A DNA stretch of 45,727 bases from Acinetobacter harbinensis (GCF_000816495.1 NZ_JXBK01000001.1:1454647-1500373), one strand, 5' to 3'; numbered from the stretch's first letter, positions 1 through 8,091 are shown. Translations and numbers: made by a program. Notes: generated from the sequence alone by a model not told the origin.

Positions 1-228
1 AACGCGCCATTTCTTTGCATGAACTACACTTCGTCGGTTTTCTTGAATATAAAATTACAAATTACAATATTTTTAATCCGAACATTGTTTAGTTAAAATA
101 ATATTTTTATAAGGTCTGGGTTATATTTTGCATTAAATAACTGAATAGACATCACATTTCCAAATTTTTATTATTAAGATATTCTATTTAATTATTCTTA
201 TTTTGATTATTTATATTAATTAATTAAA
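1..228. other. AT-rich region without a gene
   Basis: No convincing reading frame is present. From about position 60 the stretch is extremely AT-rich, with runs such as TTAATTAATTAAATT, unlike the coding DNA around it. It ends at the probable promoter of the metallopeptidase gene. AT-rich upstream DNA of this kind is often bound by H-NS-type silencers and is common in front of acquired or surface-protein genes; that reading is an inference. The first 50 bases may be the tail of something lying outside the window, but nothing recognisable is seen. Confidence 0.5.
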
Positions 229-257
229 TTGAAAATATCTTTGATAACAAATACACT
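229..257 (+). promoter_or_regulatory. Probable sigma-70 promoter of the M66 lipoprotein gene
   Basis: A -35 box TTGAAA (229-234) and a -10 box TACACT (252-257) are separated by exactly 17 bases. Transcription would start near 264, leaving about 47 bases of leader before the ATG at 311. That makes the in-frame ATG at 272, only about 8 bases from the start point, an unlikely initiation codon. The surrounding DNA is so AT-rich that chance matches are easy. Confidence 0.45.
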
Positions 258-310
258 ACAATAATAAGTATATGATTTTTATTAATTTTCGCAGTAAGTG
301 GGGGTTTTTT

Positions 311-3300
311 ATGAAAACTGTGACCAAGTTTCCAATAAATATATTAAATCTGTGTATCGTTTCAGTAATGCTAACGGCTTGTGGCGGTGGTGGAAGTGAA
401 GGTTACTATGCAGATAACGATAAAGGCTCTACACAAAAGCCAAGTGGTGATTCCAATCAAGAGCCGGTGGATGATGAAACAACCACCCCAGGAACAGATG
501 CCCCTTTAACACCAAGTGAACCGGATACACCTGCTACACCCGGCAGCAGTATTCCTGCCACGCCAATCGGGCCGGGTACACCGAGTATTCCCTCAACGCC
601 AATCGGGCCAAGTACGCCAGTAAAACCAGGAACCAGTATTCCTGCAACGCCAATCGGACCAAGTACCCCGAGTATTCCTTCAACACCAATTGGACCAAGT
701 ACCCCAAGTATTCCTTCAACCCCAATCGGACCAAGTAAACCGATCAAGTATCCAGAGCCGAAAAAAGATGTTGCTAGCATAACTTCTTTGGGTTTTTTTG
801 ATCATAACGATAGAGCGGGAACAATTCGAACTATTCGTCCAGATCTGGTTGGTTCTTTTCAGGCCATGATTCAGTTTGGCCAGAATCACACCGTTGACCC
901 ACAGGGTAATGAAGCAAACAATATGCCGCGCTTGACGGCAGAAAAAGAAGCTATCTTATTGGTCACCCCAACGCTTGAAATGGGTGATATTGATAAACTC
1001 GTGGCTGAAATTTATAAGGATGGGCTTTTCCTAAGAACAGTTAATCTTGCTGATCCGACTCAAATTCCAGCCACGGATCAGACCAATACTGATGCGCGTC
1101 CTCGCGTTTTTTATAGTAAGCGTGCATGGTCGACTAAACTTAAATGGGATGAGGTACAGGGCGGTCTCAAAATTCGCATTATCGATGGAAAAAATCGGAG
1201 TGGTGAATTATCAGAAGATAAAATAGATTTTGCCGCACCGGGTGAGTTGATATTAACCAATATCCGTCTAGGCATGTTAACCAATCCGCCTCAATCTTGG
1301 GGGCATTACATGTTACGTGACCCAGAAAGAGCCGGATCGGATTATTTCCAAACCATTCCAGCGGCAAGAATCACCGTTGCTCAATATGATGACATGAAGC
1401 TTGAAAAAGTAATGGTGTCTAATGGCACTATTTATGATTCGGTGAGTAATTCAGATGGCGGCGTTTATGACGGCGATATGCGTGAAAACACCGCAAAAGC
1501 TACCTTTGGTGTCGGCATTAACTTGGCCAACTGGGGCGTAACCAGTGCCTCTATGCAAAGTCAAGAGCAGCCACAGCTGACCCAAAATGTGAATGCGCAT
1601 CACGCGCGCGGTAAGTATAAAAATGGTGAACATAACCACGGTTTAAGCGGTGGTAATGGCATGCTGACCATTATTGACTCGGTCGGGAATGAGTTTAGTC
1701 ACGAAATTGGCCATCATTATGGTTTAGGACATTACCCAGGCGAAGTAAACGGCGATTATTTCTGGGCAGAGCATCATGCCAACAGTGGCTGGGGCTTTAA
1801 TGGTATCAGAAATAAAATGCGCGCTAATTTAGACTGGCCGCGACAAGTTTCAGGTGATGGTCTCACTGGTAAACCGCTTTTCTTGGCCACCTATGGCTAT
1901 GGTCGTGATGCAATGTCTGGCGGCTCACAGAGTGGGGCTTATTCAGACTACACCCATTACACCGGTTACAGTACCAAAATAAAAATACAGCCAGCATTTG
2001 ATCGTGCAGTTTTTGCTAATGATTCAGCAACGGGCTATAAAAAGTGGAATGCAGCACTTAGAAAAATGGAAGTGATCCAACCTAAAGTGCCAAAATCTAC
2101 CAATGTTTGGTATAACAGTGCCGATGGTAATTACTTAAAACCACGCTTACAAGGTGTACCGGTTTTCACTCTATTGGGCGGTTATGATCCTGTGACGCAA
2201 AAAGGGATTATTTATCCTGCGTTACGTGGTAATTGGGGTAATATCTTTAACTTACCTGCACCAAACAACTCAGCAGAGGCAGCAAGCTGTTGGTTGACCG
2301 TCACTTATAGTAATAACACGGTAAATAATATTGCCTTGTCGCCTAATCGTATGAATGGCAACGCCAATAAATTCCATGTCAATTTAGCCATTGCTGAAAA
2401 TCCGAAAAAAGTAGATTTGTATTGTAAAAAAGCCAATGAAGCGCAAGCATTGCTCGCATCAGCAGATATTCCTCAATATAGCGATACCATTAAACCCGTC
2501 GTGACTTTCGGTAAGCAAGATGGTTATACCGCACTAAGAAAAGTGGAGTTGCCAAGCTTAGAGGAAAAACTTCTTGCACAAGCAGAGAATGCTACGGTTA
2601 GTTTAGATGCAAATACAAAGTTGTTGTATGACTCTTATAAAGACTATCGTAGCGAATTAAGCCCTGCAGCAAGTCAGGTATTACAGCGTTATGAGCAGCA
2701 ACAAGAAACGATTTATCGTCTAAATCGTTGGGTTAATGTTTACCGAGAGGCTTTAACCACCAAAGATCCTGAAGCGCTCACTGATTTTCAAAATTTCATG
2801 AAGACCTTGGGTTTGCAAGATGATAAACCTTTAGAAAATGTCAAAACTATAATGAATGGCAAAAACTGCCTGAAAGTGGAGAAGTTAGCAGACGGCAAGT
2901 TTAATAGCTTTATCAGTGGTCCAAGTGCGTGTACTGGGGATGACTCTGAGCAGTGGGTTTATGATCTTAAGGGTAAAATTCACAGTAAAATGGCACTGGA
3001 TCAGTGTTTAACACAACAAGACGCTTGGGTCGTTTTGGGCGATTGTGGTTTAGACTCACCAACGCAAATTTGGAATATGAATGGTGCCACGGAAATTAAA
3101 CAAGGCAATAAATGCTTTGATTTACGCACGGGTAATTTAAGCAATAACCGCGGAAGCTTAATTGTTTATAACTGTAGTGGTGGTGGTAATCAAAAATGGA
3201 CAACCATGACCAAAAATTCAAGCTTGATCTTGGCGACAGCCGGTAGCAATCTACCATTAATTGTGGATAGCATGCAAAATCAATCAGCAATGATGAGAAC

Positions 3301-3403
3301 TATGCAAATGCAATCATTAAGTGTGGATAGTGCGGAAGAGCCATCAATGCTAGAGAAATTAGGCACAATGATCAGTGATTGGGTTGATGAGCTGTTAAGT
3401 TAA
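311..3403 (+). CDS. M66-type (StcE/TagA-like) zinc metallopeptidase lipoprotein with ricin-like lectin domain
   Basis: A secreted lipoprotein of 1030 residues, probably a surface glycoprotein-cleaving protease. From the ATG at 311 (13 codons inside the longest frame) there is a lipoprotein signal with lipobox LTAC and lipid-bearing Cys24, then a Gly-rich linker. A Pro/Thr/Ser spacer follows at about 57-150 with five IP(A/S)TPIGP units. The zinc motif HEIGHHYGLGH at 464-474 fits HExxHxxGxxH of peptidase family M66 (StcE, TagA, dictomallein). The C-terminus from about 853 has three QxW-like repeats (about 881, 919 and 961) typical of ricin-type beta-trefoil sugar binding. Glycine, not aspartate, follows the lipid cysteine, which fits outer-membrane sorting. 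It stands alone with its own promoter and terminator. StcE-family members cleave mucin-type glycoproteins; the substrate here is unknown. Acinetobacter exports several lipoproteins and proteases by type II secretion, a possible route. Confidence 0.88.
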   Translation: MKTVTKFPINILNLCIVSVMLTACGGGGSEGYYADNDKGSTQKPSGDSNQEPVDDETTTPGTDAPLTPSEPDTPATPGSSIPATPIGPGTPSIPSTPIGPSTPVKPGTSIPATPIGPSTPSIPSTPIGPSTPSIPSTPIGPSKPIKYPEPKKDVASITSLGFFDHNDRAGTIRTIRPDLVGSFQAMIQFGQNHTVDPQGNEANNMPRLTAEKEAILLVTPTLEMGDIDKLVAEIYKDGLFLRTVNLADPTQIPATDQTNTDARPRVFYSKRAWSTKLKWDEVQGGLKIRIIDGKNRSGELSEDKIDFAAPGELILTNIRLGMLTNPPQSWGHYMLRDPERAGSDYFQTIPAARITVAQYDDMKLEKVMVSNGTIYDSVSNSDGGVYDGDMRENTAKATFGVGINLANWGVTSASMQSQEQPQLTQNVNAHHARGKYKNGEHNHGLSGGNGMLTIIDSVGNEFSHEIGHHYGLGHYPGEVNGDYFWAEHHANSGWGFNGIRNKMRANLDWPRQVSGDGLTGKPLFLATYGYGRDAMSGGSQSGAYSDYTHYTGYSTKIKIQPAFDRAVFANDSATGYKKWNAALRKMEVIQPKVPKSTNVWYNSADGNYLKPRLQGVPVFTLLGGYDPVTQKGIIYPALRGNWGNIFNLPAPNNSAEAASCWLTVTYSNNTVNNIALSPNRMNGNANKFHVNLAIAENPKKVDLYCKKANEAQALLASADIPQYSDTIKPVVTFGKQDGYTALRKVELPSLEEKLLAQAENATVSLDANTKLLYDSYKDYRSELSPAASQVLQRYEQQQETIYRLNRWVNVYREALTTKDPEALTDFQNFMKTLGLQDDKPLENVKTIMNGKNCLKVEKLADGKFNSFISGPSACTGDDSEQWVYDLKGKIHSKMALDQCLTQQDAWVVLGDCGLDSPTQIWNMNGATEIKQGNKCFDLRTGNLSNNRGSLIVYNCSGGGNQKWTTMTKNSSLILATAGSNLPLIVDSMQNQSAMMRTMQMQSLSVDSAEEPSMLEKLGTMISDWVDELLS
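551..735 (+). repeat. In-frame Pro/Thr-rich tandem repeat in the M66 protein
   Basis: Five imperfect units coding IP(A/S)TPIGP, mostly spaced 36 bases apart (12 residues; one interval is longer and carries PVKPGTS). The repeats sit between the lipid anchor and the catalytic region, so they probably act as an extended, possibly O-glycosylated stalk. Unit changes are multiples of three bases, so slippage or recombination would alter stalk length rather than switch the gene off. Confidence 0.8.
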
Positions 3404-3464
3404 GCGTTTATACACAAGCTTAATGTGCTATCACCCAAGTAGTGACAGTTAAAAGGGGATGAGC

Positions 3465-3539
3465 ATGATCAATAATCCAAGTTTAATTCTGGCAACCGCA
3501 GGGAATAATCTACCGTTGATTGTTAAAAGCATGCAATAA
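3465..3539 (+). pseudogene. Remnant of a second copy of the M66 protein C-terminus
   Basis: A 24-codon frame ending in TAA. Its product contains LILATAGNNLPLIVKSMQ, which aligns without gaps to LILATAGSNLPLIVDSMQ at residues about 968-985 of the upstream lipoprotein, and the ATG aligns with a methionine of the parent. DNA similarity extends only a few bases upstream of the ATG and stops at the TAA. This looks like the degraded end of a duplicated or recombined paralogue. A functional small peptide is possible but much less likely. Confidence 0.7.
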
Positions 3540-3564
3540 GTCATAAAGTTGATAAATAAATAAA

Positions 3565-3589
3565 AAATAAGCCCATTAAGGGCTTATTT
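3565..3589 (+). terminator. Rho-independent terminator
   Basis: Stem AAATAAGCCC / GGGCTTATTT with a 5-base loop, followed by T-rich DNA. It ends transcription from the M66 gene and its remnant. Its AT-rich flanks could also work in the other direction. Confidence 0.8.
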
Positions 3590-3704
3590 TTTATCTGAAT
3601 TTTATGCTTGATTTTAAATATCTTCCCAGTCATTTATTTCAATTCAATAAAAAATAATGACATTGTTACTATTATTGATTGAATAAGATTAAATTTTAGA
3701 TACA

Positions 3705-3729
3705 AAAAAAGCCCTTAACGGGCTTTTTT
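3705..3729 (-). terminator. Rho-independent terminator of rpsT
   Basis: Stem AAAAAAGCCC / GGGCTTTTTT with a 5-base loop, lying 12 bases beyond the rpsT stop codon. The symmetrical A and T runs would allow it to act in both directions. Confidence 0.85.
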
Positions 3730-3741
3730 CAATGCAACAAC

Positions 3742-4008
3742 TTAGTTAGCCAAAGCTTTAACTTGTGCATTCAAACGGCTCTTATGACGAGCTGCTTTGT
3801 TTTTATGGATGATGCCTTTATCAGCCATACGGTCAATTACAGGTACAGCAGTTTTATATGCTTCTGTAGCAGCAGCATAATCACCAGCAGCAATAGCAGC
3901 TACTGTACGTTTTAAATATGTACGAACCATTGAACGTAAGCTTGCGTTGTGTTTGCGCGCTTTAACGTTTTGACGGGCACGTTTTTTAGCTTGAGCTGAG
4001 TTTGCCAC
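3742..4008 (-). CDS. rpsT: Small ribosomal subunit protein S20
   Basis: The 88-residue product begins [13 protein letters not shown] after the initiator, the hallmark N-terminus of bacterial S20, and is very rich in Lys, Arg and Ala. S20 binds 16S rRNA early in 30S assembly. The start codon is GTG, preceded by a strong AGGAGT ribosome binding site. E. coli rpsT also uses a weak start codon (UUG) and is controlled at translation by S20, so the GTG here may play the same part; that is an inference. The gene is monocistronic, with its own promoter and terminator, and is divergent from the following operon. Confidence 0.97.
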   Translation of the reverse strand: MANSAQAKKRARQNVKARKHNASLRSMVRTYLKRTVAAIAAGDYAAATEAYKTAVPVIDRMADKGIIHKNKAARHKSRLNAQVKALAN

Positions 4009-4105
4009 TCGTGCACTCCTTGAAATAGATTGGTCTGGGCGGGCTGAAATTGCAACTGAAAACCTTCATCAGAAGAATTATCACCAGCCCGTAAACAAGT
4101 GCCAT

Positions 4106-4134
4106 ATTGTGATTAAACTACAACGTTAAGTCAA
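4106..4134 (-). promoter_or_regulatory. Probable rpsT promoter
   Basis: Reading the minus strand there is a -35 TTGACT (4134-4129), a 17-base spacer and a -10 CACAAT (4111-4106). It leaves a leader of about 90 bases before the GTG of rpsT. The -35 lies in a perfect odd palindrome, AAGTCAAGACTTGACTT (4128-4144), whose other arm gives a TTGACT facing the divergent operon. Confidence 0.5.
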
Positions 4135-4223
4135 GACTTGACTTGCTTTGACAACATTTTAGATGCATAAAAATTCTAAAGAAACCGTTAGATTAGTAAT
4201 AACTTGAAGAGATTGCTTAAAAA

Positions 4224-4889
4224 ATGACTGAATCAATTAAAAGTGTAATCGTAATTGGCGCAACTGGCCTTGTCGGGCGTGAACTGCTAAAACAACTCAA
4301 TGCACTTCAAAGCTGTGAAAAAATCACTGCTGTTGTGCGCCATGAAGATGCTGAACTCAAAAAATTAGCCAAAGTGCAGCAATTTATTATTGATGACTTT
4401 TTATTACTCAATGATGAAGATGTCCAGGGTTATAGTCATGCATTTAGTTGCTTGGGCAGTACGCTTAAAAAAGCTGGTTCTAAGCAGAATTTTTACAATA
4501 TTGATTACGAGATTAATGCCCATTTTGCTGACTTGCTGCAAAGTAGTGCAACGCATTATCTATTGATCAGTGCAATGGGTGCCAATCCACAATCTAGAAT
4601 TTTTTATAATCAGGTGAAAGGCAAGTTAGAACAGTATATCCAAAGTTTAACACTGACACGGGTCTCTATTATTCGCCCTTCTTTATTGTTGGGACAACGC
4701 CCTGAACAACGTGGATTAGAAGATGCTGCACAAAAGCTCTATCAAAAATTATCCCATTTGGTTCCAGATCGCTTTAAGTATAAACCGGTGACTGCGCAGC
4801 AAGTGGCGAGTACCTTGGTCGATGCAGCGCAAAATCAAACTACAGCATTTGAAATGTATGATAATTTACGCATACATAATTTTAAATAA
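4224..4889 (+). CDS. NAD(P)-binding atypical short-chain reductase family protein
   Basis: The 221-residue product opens with a beta-strand and the dinucleotide-binding glycine motif GATGLVG at about residues 12-18, typical of NAD(P)H-binding Rossmann proteins of the HTATIP2/YtfG-like atypical SDR group. The stretch HYLLISAMGANPQSRIFYNQ holds the family's S-A-x-G-A strand and the Y-x-x-x-K catalytic-like pair (YNQVKGK). The substrate is unknown. It is the first gene of a three-gene operon, 12 bases before rraA. A role in quinone or redox-damage reduction is possible but not shown. Confidence 0.85.
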   Translation: MTESIKSVIVIGATGLVGRELLKQLNALQSCEKITAVVRHEDAELKKLAKVQQFIIDDFLLLNDEDVQGYSHAFSCLGSTLKKAGSKQNFYNIDYEINAHFADLLQSSATHYLLISAMGANPQSRIFYNQVKGKLEQYIQSLTLTRVSIIRPSLLLGQRPEQRGLEDAAQKLYQKLSHLVPDRFKYKPVTAQQVASTLVDAAQNQTTAFEMYDNLRIHNFK

Positions 4890-4901
4890 GGATACTCAAA
4901 C

Positions 4902-5414
4902 ATGTCTGATGTGGCTTTTGTAACTTGTGATTTGCTCGATGATTATCCAGAAAAAAATATTCAAGTGGTTACGCCGTCAATGGATGGCAAATCCTTTAAA
5001 AGTTACGGCGCACGTAAAATTTTTGCTGGTCAAGTGGTGACGGTAAAATGTTTTGAAGACAATTCGCGGGTGAAAGAGCTGTTGGCAACCGATGGCACAG
5101 GTAAAGTGCTGGTGGTCGATGGTGGCGCTTCTATGCGCTGTGCGCTCATGGGTGACATGATTGCCGAATCTGCCGTTCAGCAGCACTGGAATGGCGTGGT
5201 GATCTATGGTTGTATTCGTGATGTCGATGCAATTGCTGAATTAGATTTAGGCGTACATGCCTTGGCCGCTATACCGCAAAAAAGTCAGCGTAAGGGTTTG
5301 GGTGAAGTCGATCTTGGCTTGTGTTTTGGCGGCGTGACGATTCACTCGGGTGATTACTTATATGCCGATAATAACGGCATTCTCATTACACAAGAAAAAT
5401 TAGTCGATTTCTAA
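4902..5414 (+). CDS. rraA: RraA family protein: regulator of RNase E / HMG aldolase-like
   Basis: The product is 170 residues, close to E. coli RraA (161). It carries the conserved TCDLLD start, the VVDGGAS and GVVIYGCIRDVDAI blocks and the GGVTIHSGD end of the family. RraA binds the C-terminal region of RNase E and lowers its activity, changing mRNA stability; related proteins are 4-hydroxy-4-methyl-2-oxoglutarate aldolases. The G-x-x-R-D motif (GCIRD, residues about 104-108) used for catalysis by the aldolases is present. An AAGGA site lies 9 bases ahead of the ATG. It is the middle gene of the operon. Confidence 0.93.
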   Translation: MSDVAFVTCDLLDDYPEKNIQVVTPSMDGKSFKSYGARKIFAGQVVTVKCFEDNSRVKELLATDGTGKVLVVDGGASMRCALMGDMIAESAVQQHWNGVVIYGCIRDVDAIAELDLGVHALAAIPQKSQRKGLGEVDLGLCFGGVTIHSGDYLYADNNGILITQEKLVDF

Positions 5415-5439
5415 GCACAATTAAAAAAAGGATAAAACA

Positions 5440-6213
5440 GTGAACCATCAAATTAAAGTTATACAAGCCTTAGCATCCTCATTGTTAGAGGGCGGACGAG
5501 GTATGCAGGGTACAGCCTTTCCTCAGCAACCTGAAAAACCCCTGCAATTATACGAGTTTGAAGGTTCGCCGTTTTGTCGCCGTGTACGTGAAGTGTTGAC
5601 CTTGTTGAATTTGGATTATGAGGTTTATCCTTGTCCCAAAGGTGGAGAGAAATACCGAAAAATAGTGCAAGAAAAAGGCGGTAAACAACAATTTCCTTTT
5701 TTGGTGGATGAAAATTCTGGTGTGGCGCTGTATGAGTCACAAGACATCATTCATTATTTATTTCAGCATTATGGAAAAACTGGCAAAACGCCGCAAAAAT
5801 TTGCCCATTATCCTCAACTGCCTGTGGTGGCACTGGCAGGTACGCTGGTAAATGGCGCACGTGGTATTTGGATCAATAAAAAAATTATTGATCGTGCTGC
5901 ACCGGCTGAATTATTAGAATTATGGGGTTTTGAAGCCAGTCCATTTACTCGCGTGGTGCGCGCAAGCTTAGCTGAGTTAGAGCTGCCGTTTATCTATCAC
6001 AATGTGGCGAAAGAGCGCTGGCAGGATATGGGGCCAGCAGTTTTGCGTTTTAAACCAGGGAAATACCAAGCGTTAGCCGGTGGCAAGCGTGAAAAAGTGA
6101 TGAATGTGATGGGGCGCGATATTCAAGTACCGTATTTGGTCGACCCGAATACGGGGGTAAAAATGTTTGAATCTGCAGCGATTGTAAAATATCTCAATAA
6201 GCACTATGGCTAA
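5440..6213 (+). CDS. Tandem glutathione S-transferase N-terminal (thioredoxin-fold) domain protein
   Basis: A protein of 257 residues made of two successive GST N-terminal/glutaredoxin-like domains and no helical GST C-domain. The first (about 36-113) contains EGSPFCRRVREVL with a single cysteine (CRRV) and ends in YESQDIIHYL. The second (about 162-257) contains EASPFTRVVRASL, where threonine replaces the cysteine, and ends in FESAAIVKYL. Both ES pairs match the glutathione-contacting Glu-Ser of GSTs. The start is GTG with AAGGAT upstream. It is the last gene of the rraA operon, 25 bases after rraA. Likely a glutathione-linked redox protein; reaction unknown. Confidence 0.85.
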   Translation: MNHQIKVIQALASSLLEGGRGMQGTAFPQQPEKPLQLYEFEGSPFCRRVREVLTLLNLDYEVYPCPKGGEKYRKIVQEKGGKQQFPFLVDENSGVALYESQDIIHYLFQHYGKTGKTPQKFAHYPQLPVVALAGTLVNGARGIWINKKIIDRAAPAELLELWGFEASPFTRVVRASLAELELPFIYHNVAKERWQDMGPAVLRFKPGKYQALAGGKREKVMNVMGRDIQVPYLVDPNTGVKMFESAAIVKYLNKHYG

Positions 6214-6240
6214 TGACTAAAACCTAAAGCTGAAAATAAA

Positions 6241-6264
6241 AAATAGCTCAATCAAGAGCTATTT
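6241..6264. terminator. Bidirectional terminator between convergent genes
   Basis: Stem AAATAGCTC / GAGCTATTT with a 6-base loop and a T run of seven. It serves the GST-N gene on the plus strand and, through its A run, roxA on the minus strand. Confidence 0.8.
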
Positions 6265-6311
6265 TTTTGAATTTAAACATCAATCAAAGTATTTGCTTTC
6301 TGACTGATGGT

Positions 6312-7481
6312 TTATTCTTCATCTGCAGGTGGTAATAACATCAAAATAGATTGATTGAGCAATTCTGCTAAATTTTCTAAAATATCATCCTGTTGCAAGG
6401 CCGCATCCAAAAGTAAAGGCTGACCATCGGCCAGTGCTTGCAGTTTCTCAGTGAAAGCCTTGGAAATGCATAAGGCATCGCCATTGCCCCAAAAATGAGT
6501 TTGACCATCTTGCTGGGTGTAAAGTAGGCGTGACGCTGGCTCAAGCATAATTTGATAGCCTAAACCCATGGCTTCTTCTAAATCACCTGTGCCAATTTCA
6601 TCCACTTCCGGAACATCGTTCGGATAGCCGGGGCGTGAAATCAAGCTCATTAAGGCGTGATCCAATAAGTTGGAATGTTGCAGCCCTTTGAGTAACTCTG
6701 CTTTTAAATAAGTCAGCTCTGCGCTATTGATCTGTCCGATTTGACTAGACTGCTGACGTGCAACATCGATTAACGGATTTTTCAGTAAGTCATTTTCAGC
6801 ACACTGATCACCAACACTATCAATCATGTCAGAGACGTTTGGCATACGAAAGCCAAAAGAGTAGGTTAAGCAATCATCTTCTGCTACGCCATAATGGGCT
6901 AGACCCGGTGGAACATAGAGTAAGTCACCCGGAGCCAGTACTTCATCGAAATTGACGTCTATCTCATGCAATAGTTTTAACGGCTGACCAGCCACAAATG
7001 GCGTGTTTTCATCACACATTTGTCCCAATTGCCAGCGGCGATGACCATAACCTTGGACTAAAAATACATCATAAAAATCGAAATGCTGACCGACTGATCC
7101 ACCTTTTGGCGCATAAGAGACCATAATATCGTCACGACGCCACTGTGGAATAAAGGGGAATTTTTTCCATAGTTCGGCCAAATCAAAAGAATAGTGATCG
7201 ACTGCCTGAACCAACAGCGTCCACAGTTTAGGCATTTTTTGGAAATCAGCTTTGATTAATGGTGAGGATTTAACCGACCATTGCTTAGAATCTTTATCCT
7301 TTTGCTTGATTAAACGTGCAGTAATATTTTCATCGAGTGCCAGTTCCATCACATCGCTCGGCTCTAGCAATTGCGTAATTTCAGGCAATGCATTACGCAC
7401 CAAGAGTGGTTTTTTTTGCCAATATTCGGTAAGGAATTGTTCAGCGGTAATCCCGCCCAAGATATCTAAAGTGTGTGACAT
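6312..7481 (-). CDS. roxA: Ribosomal protein L16 arginine hydroxylase-type JmjC oxygenase
   Basis: A protein of 389 residues similar along its length to E. coli YcfD/RoxA (373), a 2-oxoglutarate/Fe(II) oxygenase that hydroxylates an arginine of ribosomal protein L16. Features seen: the N-terminal EYWQKKPLLVRNA, the facial-triad H-x-D in GQHFDFYDVF with the distal His in PPGLAHYG, and YSFGFRMP following it. The C-terminal winged-helix part is present. It lies 16 bases after the maf-like gene on the minus strand and probably shares its transcript. The assignment to the RoxA family is firm; the L16 target is inferred from the family. Confidence 0.92.
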   Translation of the reverse strand: MSHTLDILGGITAEQFLTEYWQKKPLLVRNALPEITQLLEPSDVMELALDENITARLIKQKDKDSKQWSVKSSPLIKADFQKMPKLWTLLVQAVDHYSFDLAELWKKFPFIPQWRRDDIMVSYAPKGGSVGQHFDFYDVFLVQGYGHRRWQLGQMCDENTPFVAGQPLKLLHEIDVNFDEVLAPGDLLYVPPGLAHYGVAEDDCLTYSFGFRMPNVSDMIDSVGDQCAENDLLKNPLIDVARQQSSQIGQINSAELTYLKAELLKGLQHSNLLDHALMSLISRPGYPNDVPEVDEIGTGDLEEAMGLGYQIMLEPASRLLYTQQDGQTHFWGNGDALCISKAFTEKLQALADGQPLLLDAALQQDDILENLAELLNQSILMLLPPADEE

Positions 7482-7497
7482 ATATACAGCCTAAAAA

Positions 7498-8091
7498 TTA
7501 AGGAACTAAAATATTGAGTTGGCGAAGAATTTTACACAGCTGAATCATCGGCATGCCCATCAGTGTGGTTTGATCTTGTCCGATCATTTGTTCAAACAAG
7601 CTAATGCCCAAGCTTTCACATTTAAAACTGCCGGCACACATGAGCGGCTGTTCCACTTCGATATAGCGTTGAATTTCGGCCAAGCCCAGTTTGCGGAATT
7701 TCACTTTATAGTGCTCAACCAAGGTCTGTTCAAAGCCTGTTGACAGCTGTTGCACACTTAATGCGGTACTGAAATAAACAATTTTATCCGAATTGGCCTG
7801 TAGCTGTTTGACCGCTTTTTCTACCGTTAAAGGTTTGCCCATAAAAATATCGGGTGCGCCTTCACGCCAAGCCACTTGATCTGATCCGATCACAATCGCG
7901 TCGGGATGCTGCTTAGACACGGTGCTGGCTTTTTCAAAGGCCAGTCGTTTGGCCAAATGATCGGCATGATTTTCGCCACGCGGTGATTCATCAATATCTG
8001 GAACAATACTTTGATAATCAATCCGCAGACGATCCATCAATTCTTTACGTGTTTGGCTACTTGACGCCAAAATAATTTGAGAATGAGTCAT
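7498..8091 (-). CDS. Maf/YceF family nucleotide pyrophosphatase (m7GTP-type)
   Basis: The 197-residue protein begins with the Maf signature ILASSSQTRKELMDRL. It contains the IGSDQV block with the catalytic Asp, the GKP loop and the CAGSFKCESLGISLFE segment shared with YceF rather than with the dTTP-specific YhdE group. YceF-type enzymes hydrolyse N7-methyl-GTP to the monophosphate and clear damaged nucleotides. A short insert (WREGAPDIF) precedes GKP compared with E. coli YceF. Its ATG overlaps the stop of the upstream DUF2237 gene (TAATG), so the two are translationally coupled. Confidence 0.9.
   Translation of the reverse strand: MTHSQIILASSSQTRKELMDRLRIDYQSIVPDIDESPRGENHADHLAKRLAFEKASTVSKQHPDAIVIGSDQVAWREGAPDIFMGKPLTVEKAVKQLQANSDKIVYFSTALSVQQLSTGFEQTLVEHYKVKFRKLGLAEIQRYIEVEQPLMCAGSFKCESLGISLFEQMIGQDQTTLMGMPMIQLCKILRQLNILVP

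Noticed and set aside
457..780. A 107-codon minus-strand frame opposite the Pro/Thr repeat of the M66 gene
   Set aside because: It exists only because the plus-strand repeat has a period that is a multiple of three and lacks stops on the other strand; no ribosome binding site or homology.
3465..3539. The 24-codon frame considered as a functional toxin or regulatory peptide
   Set aside because: Its close match to the end of the adjacent protein makes a duplication remnant the simpler explanation; it has no hydrophobic toxin-like helix with charged ends.
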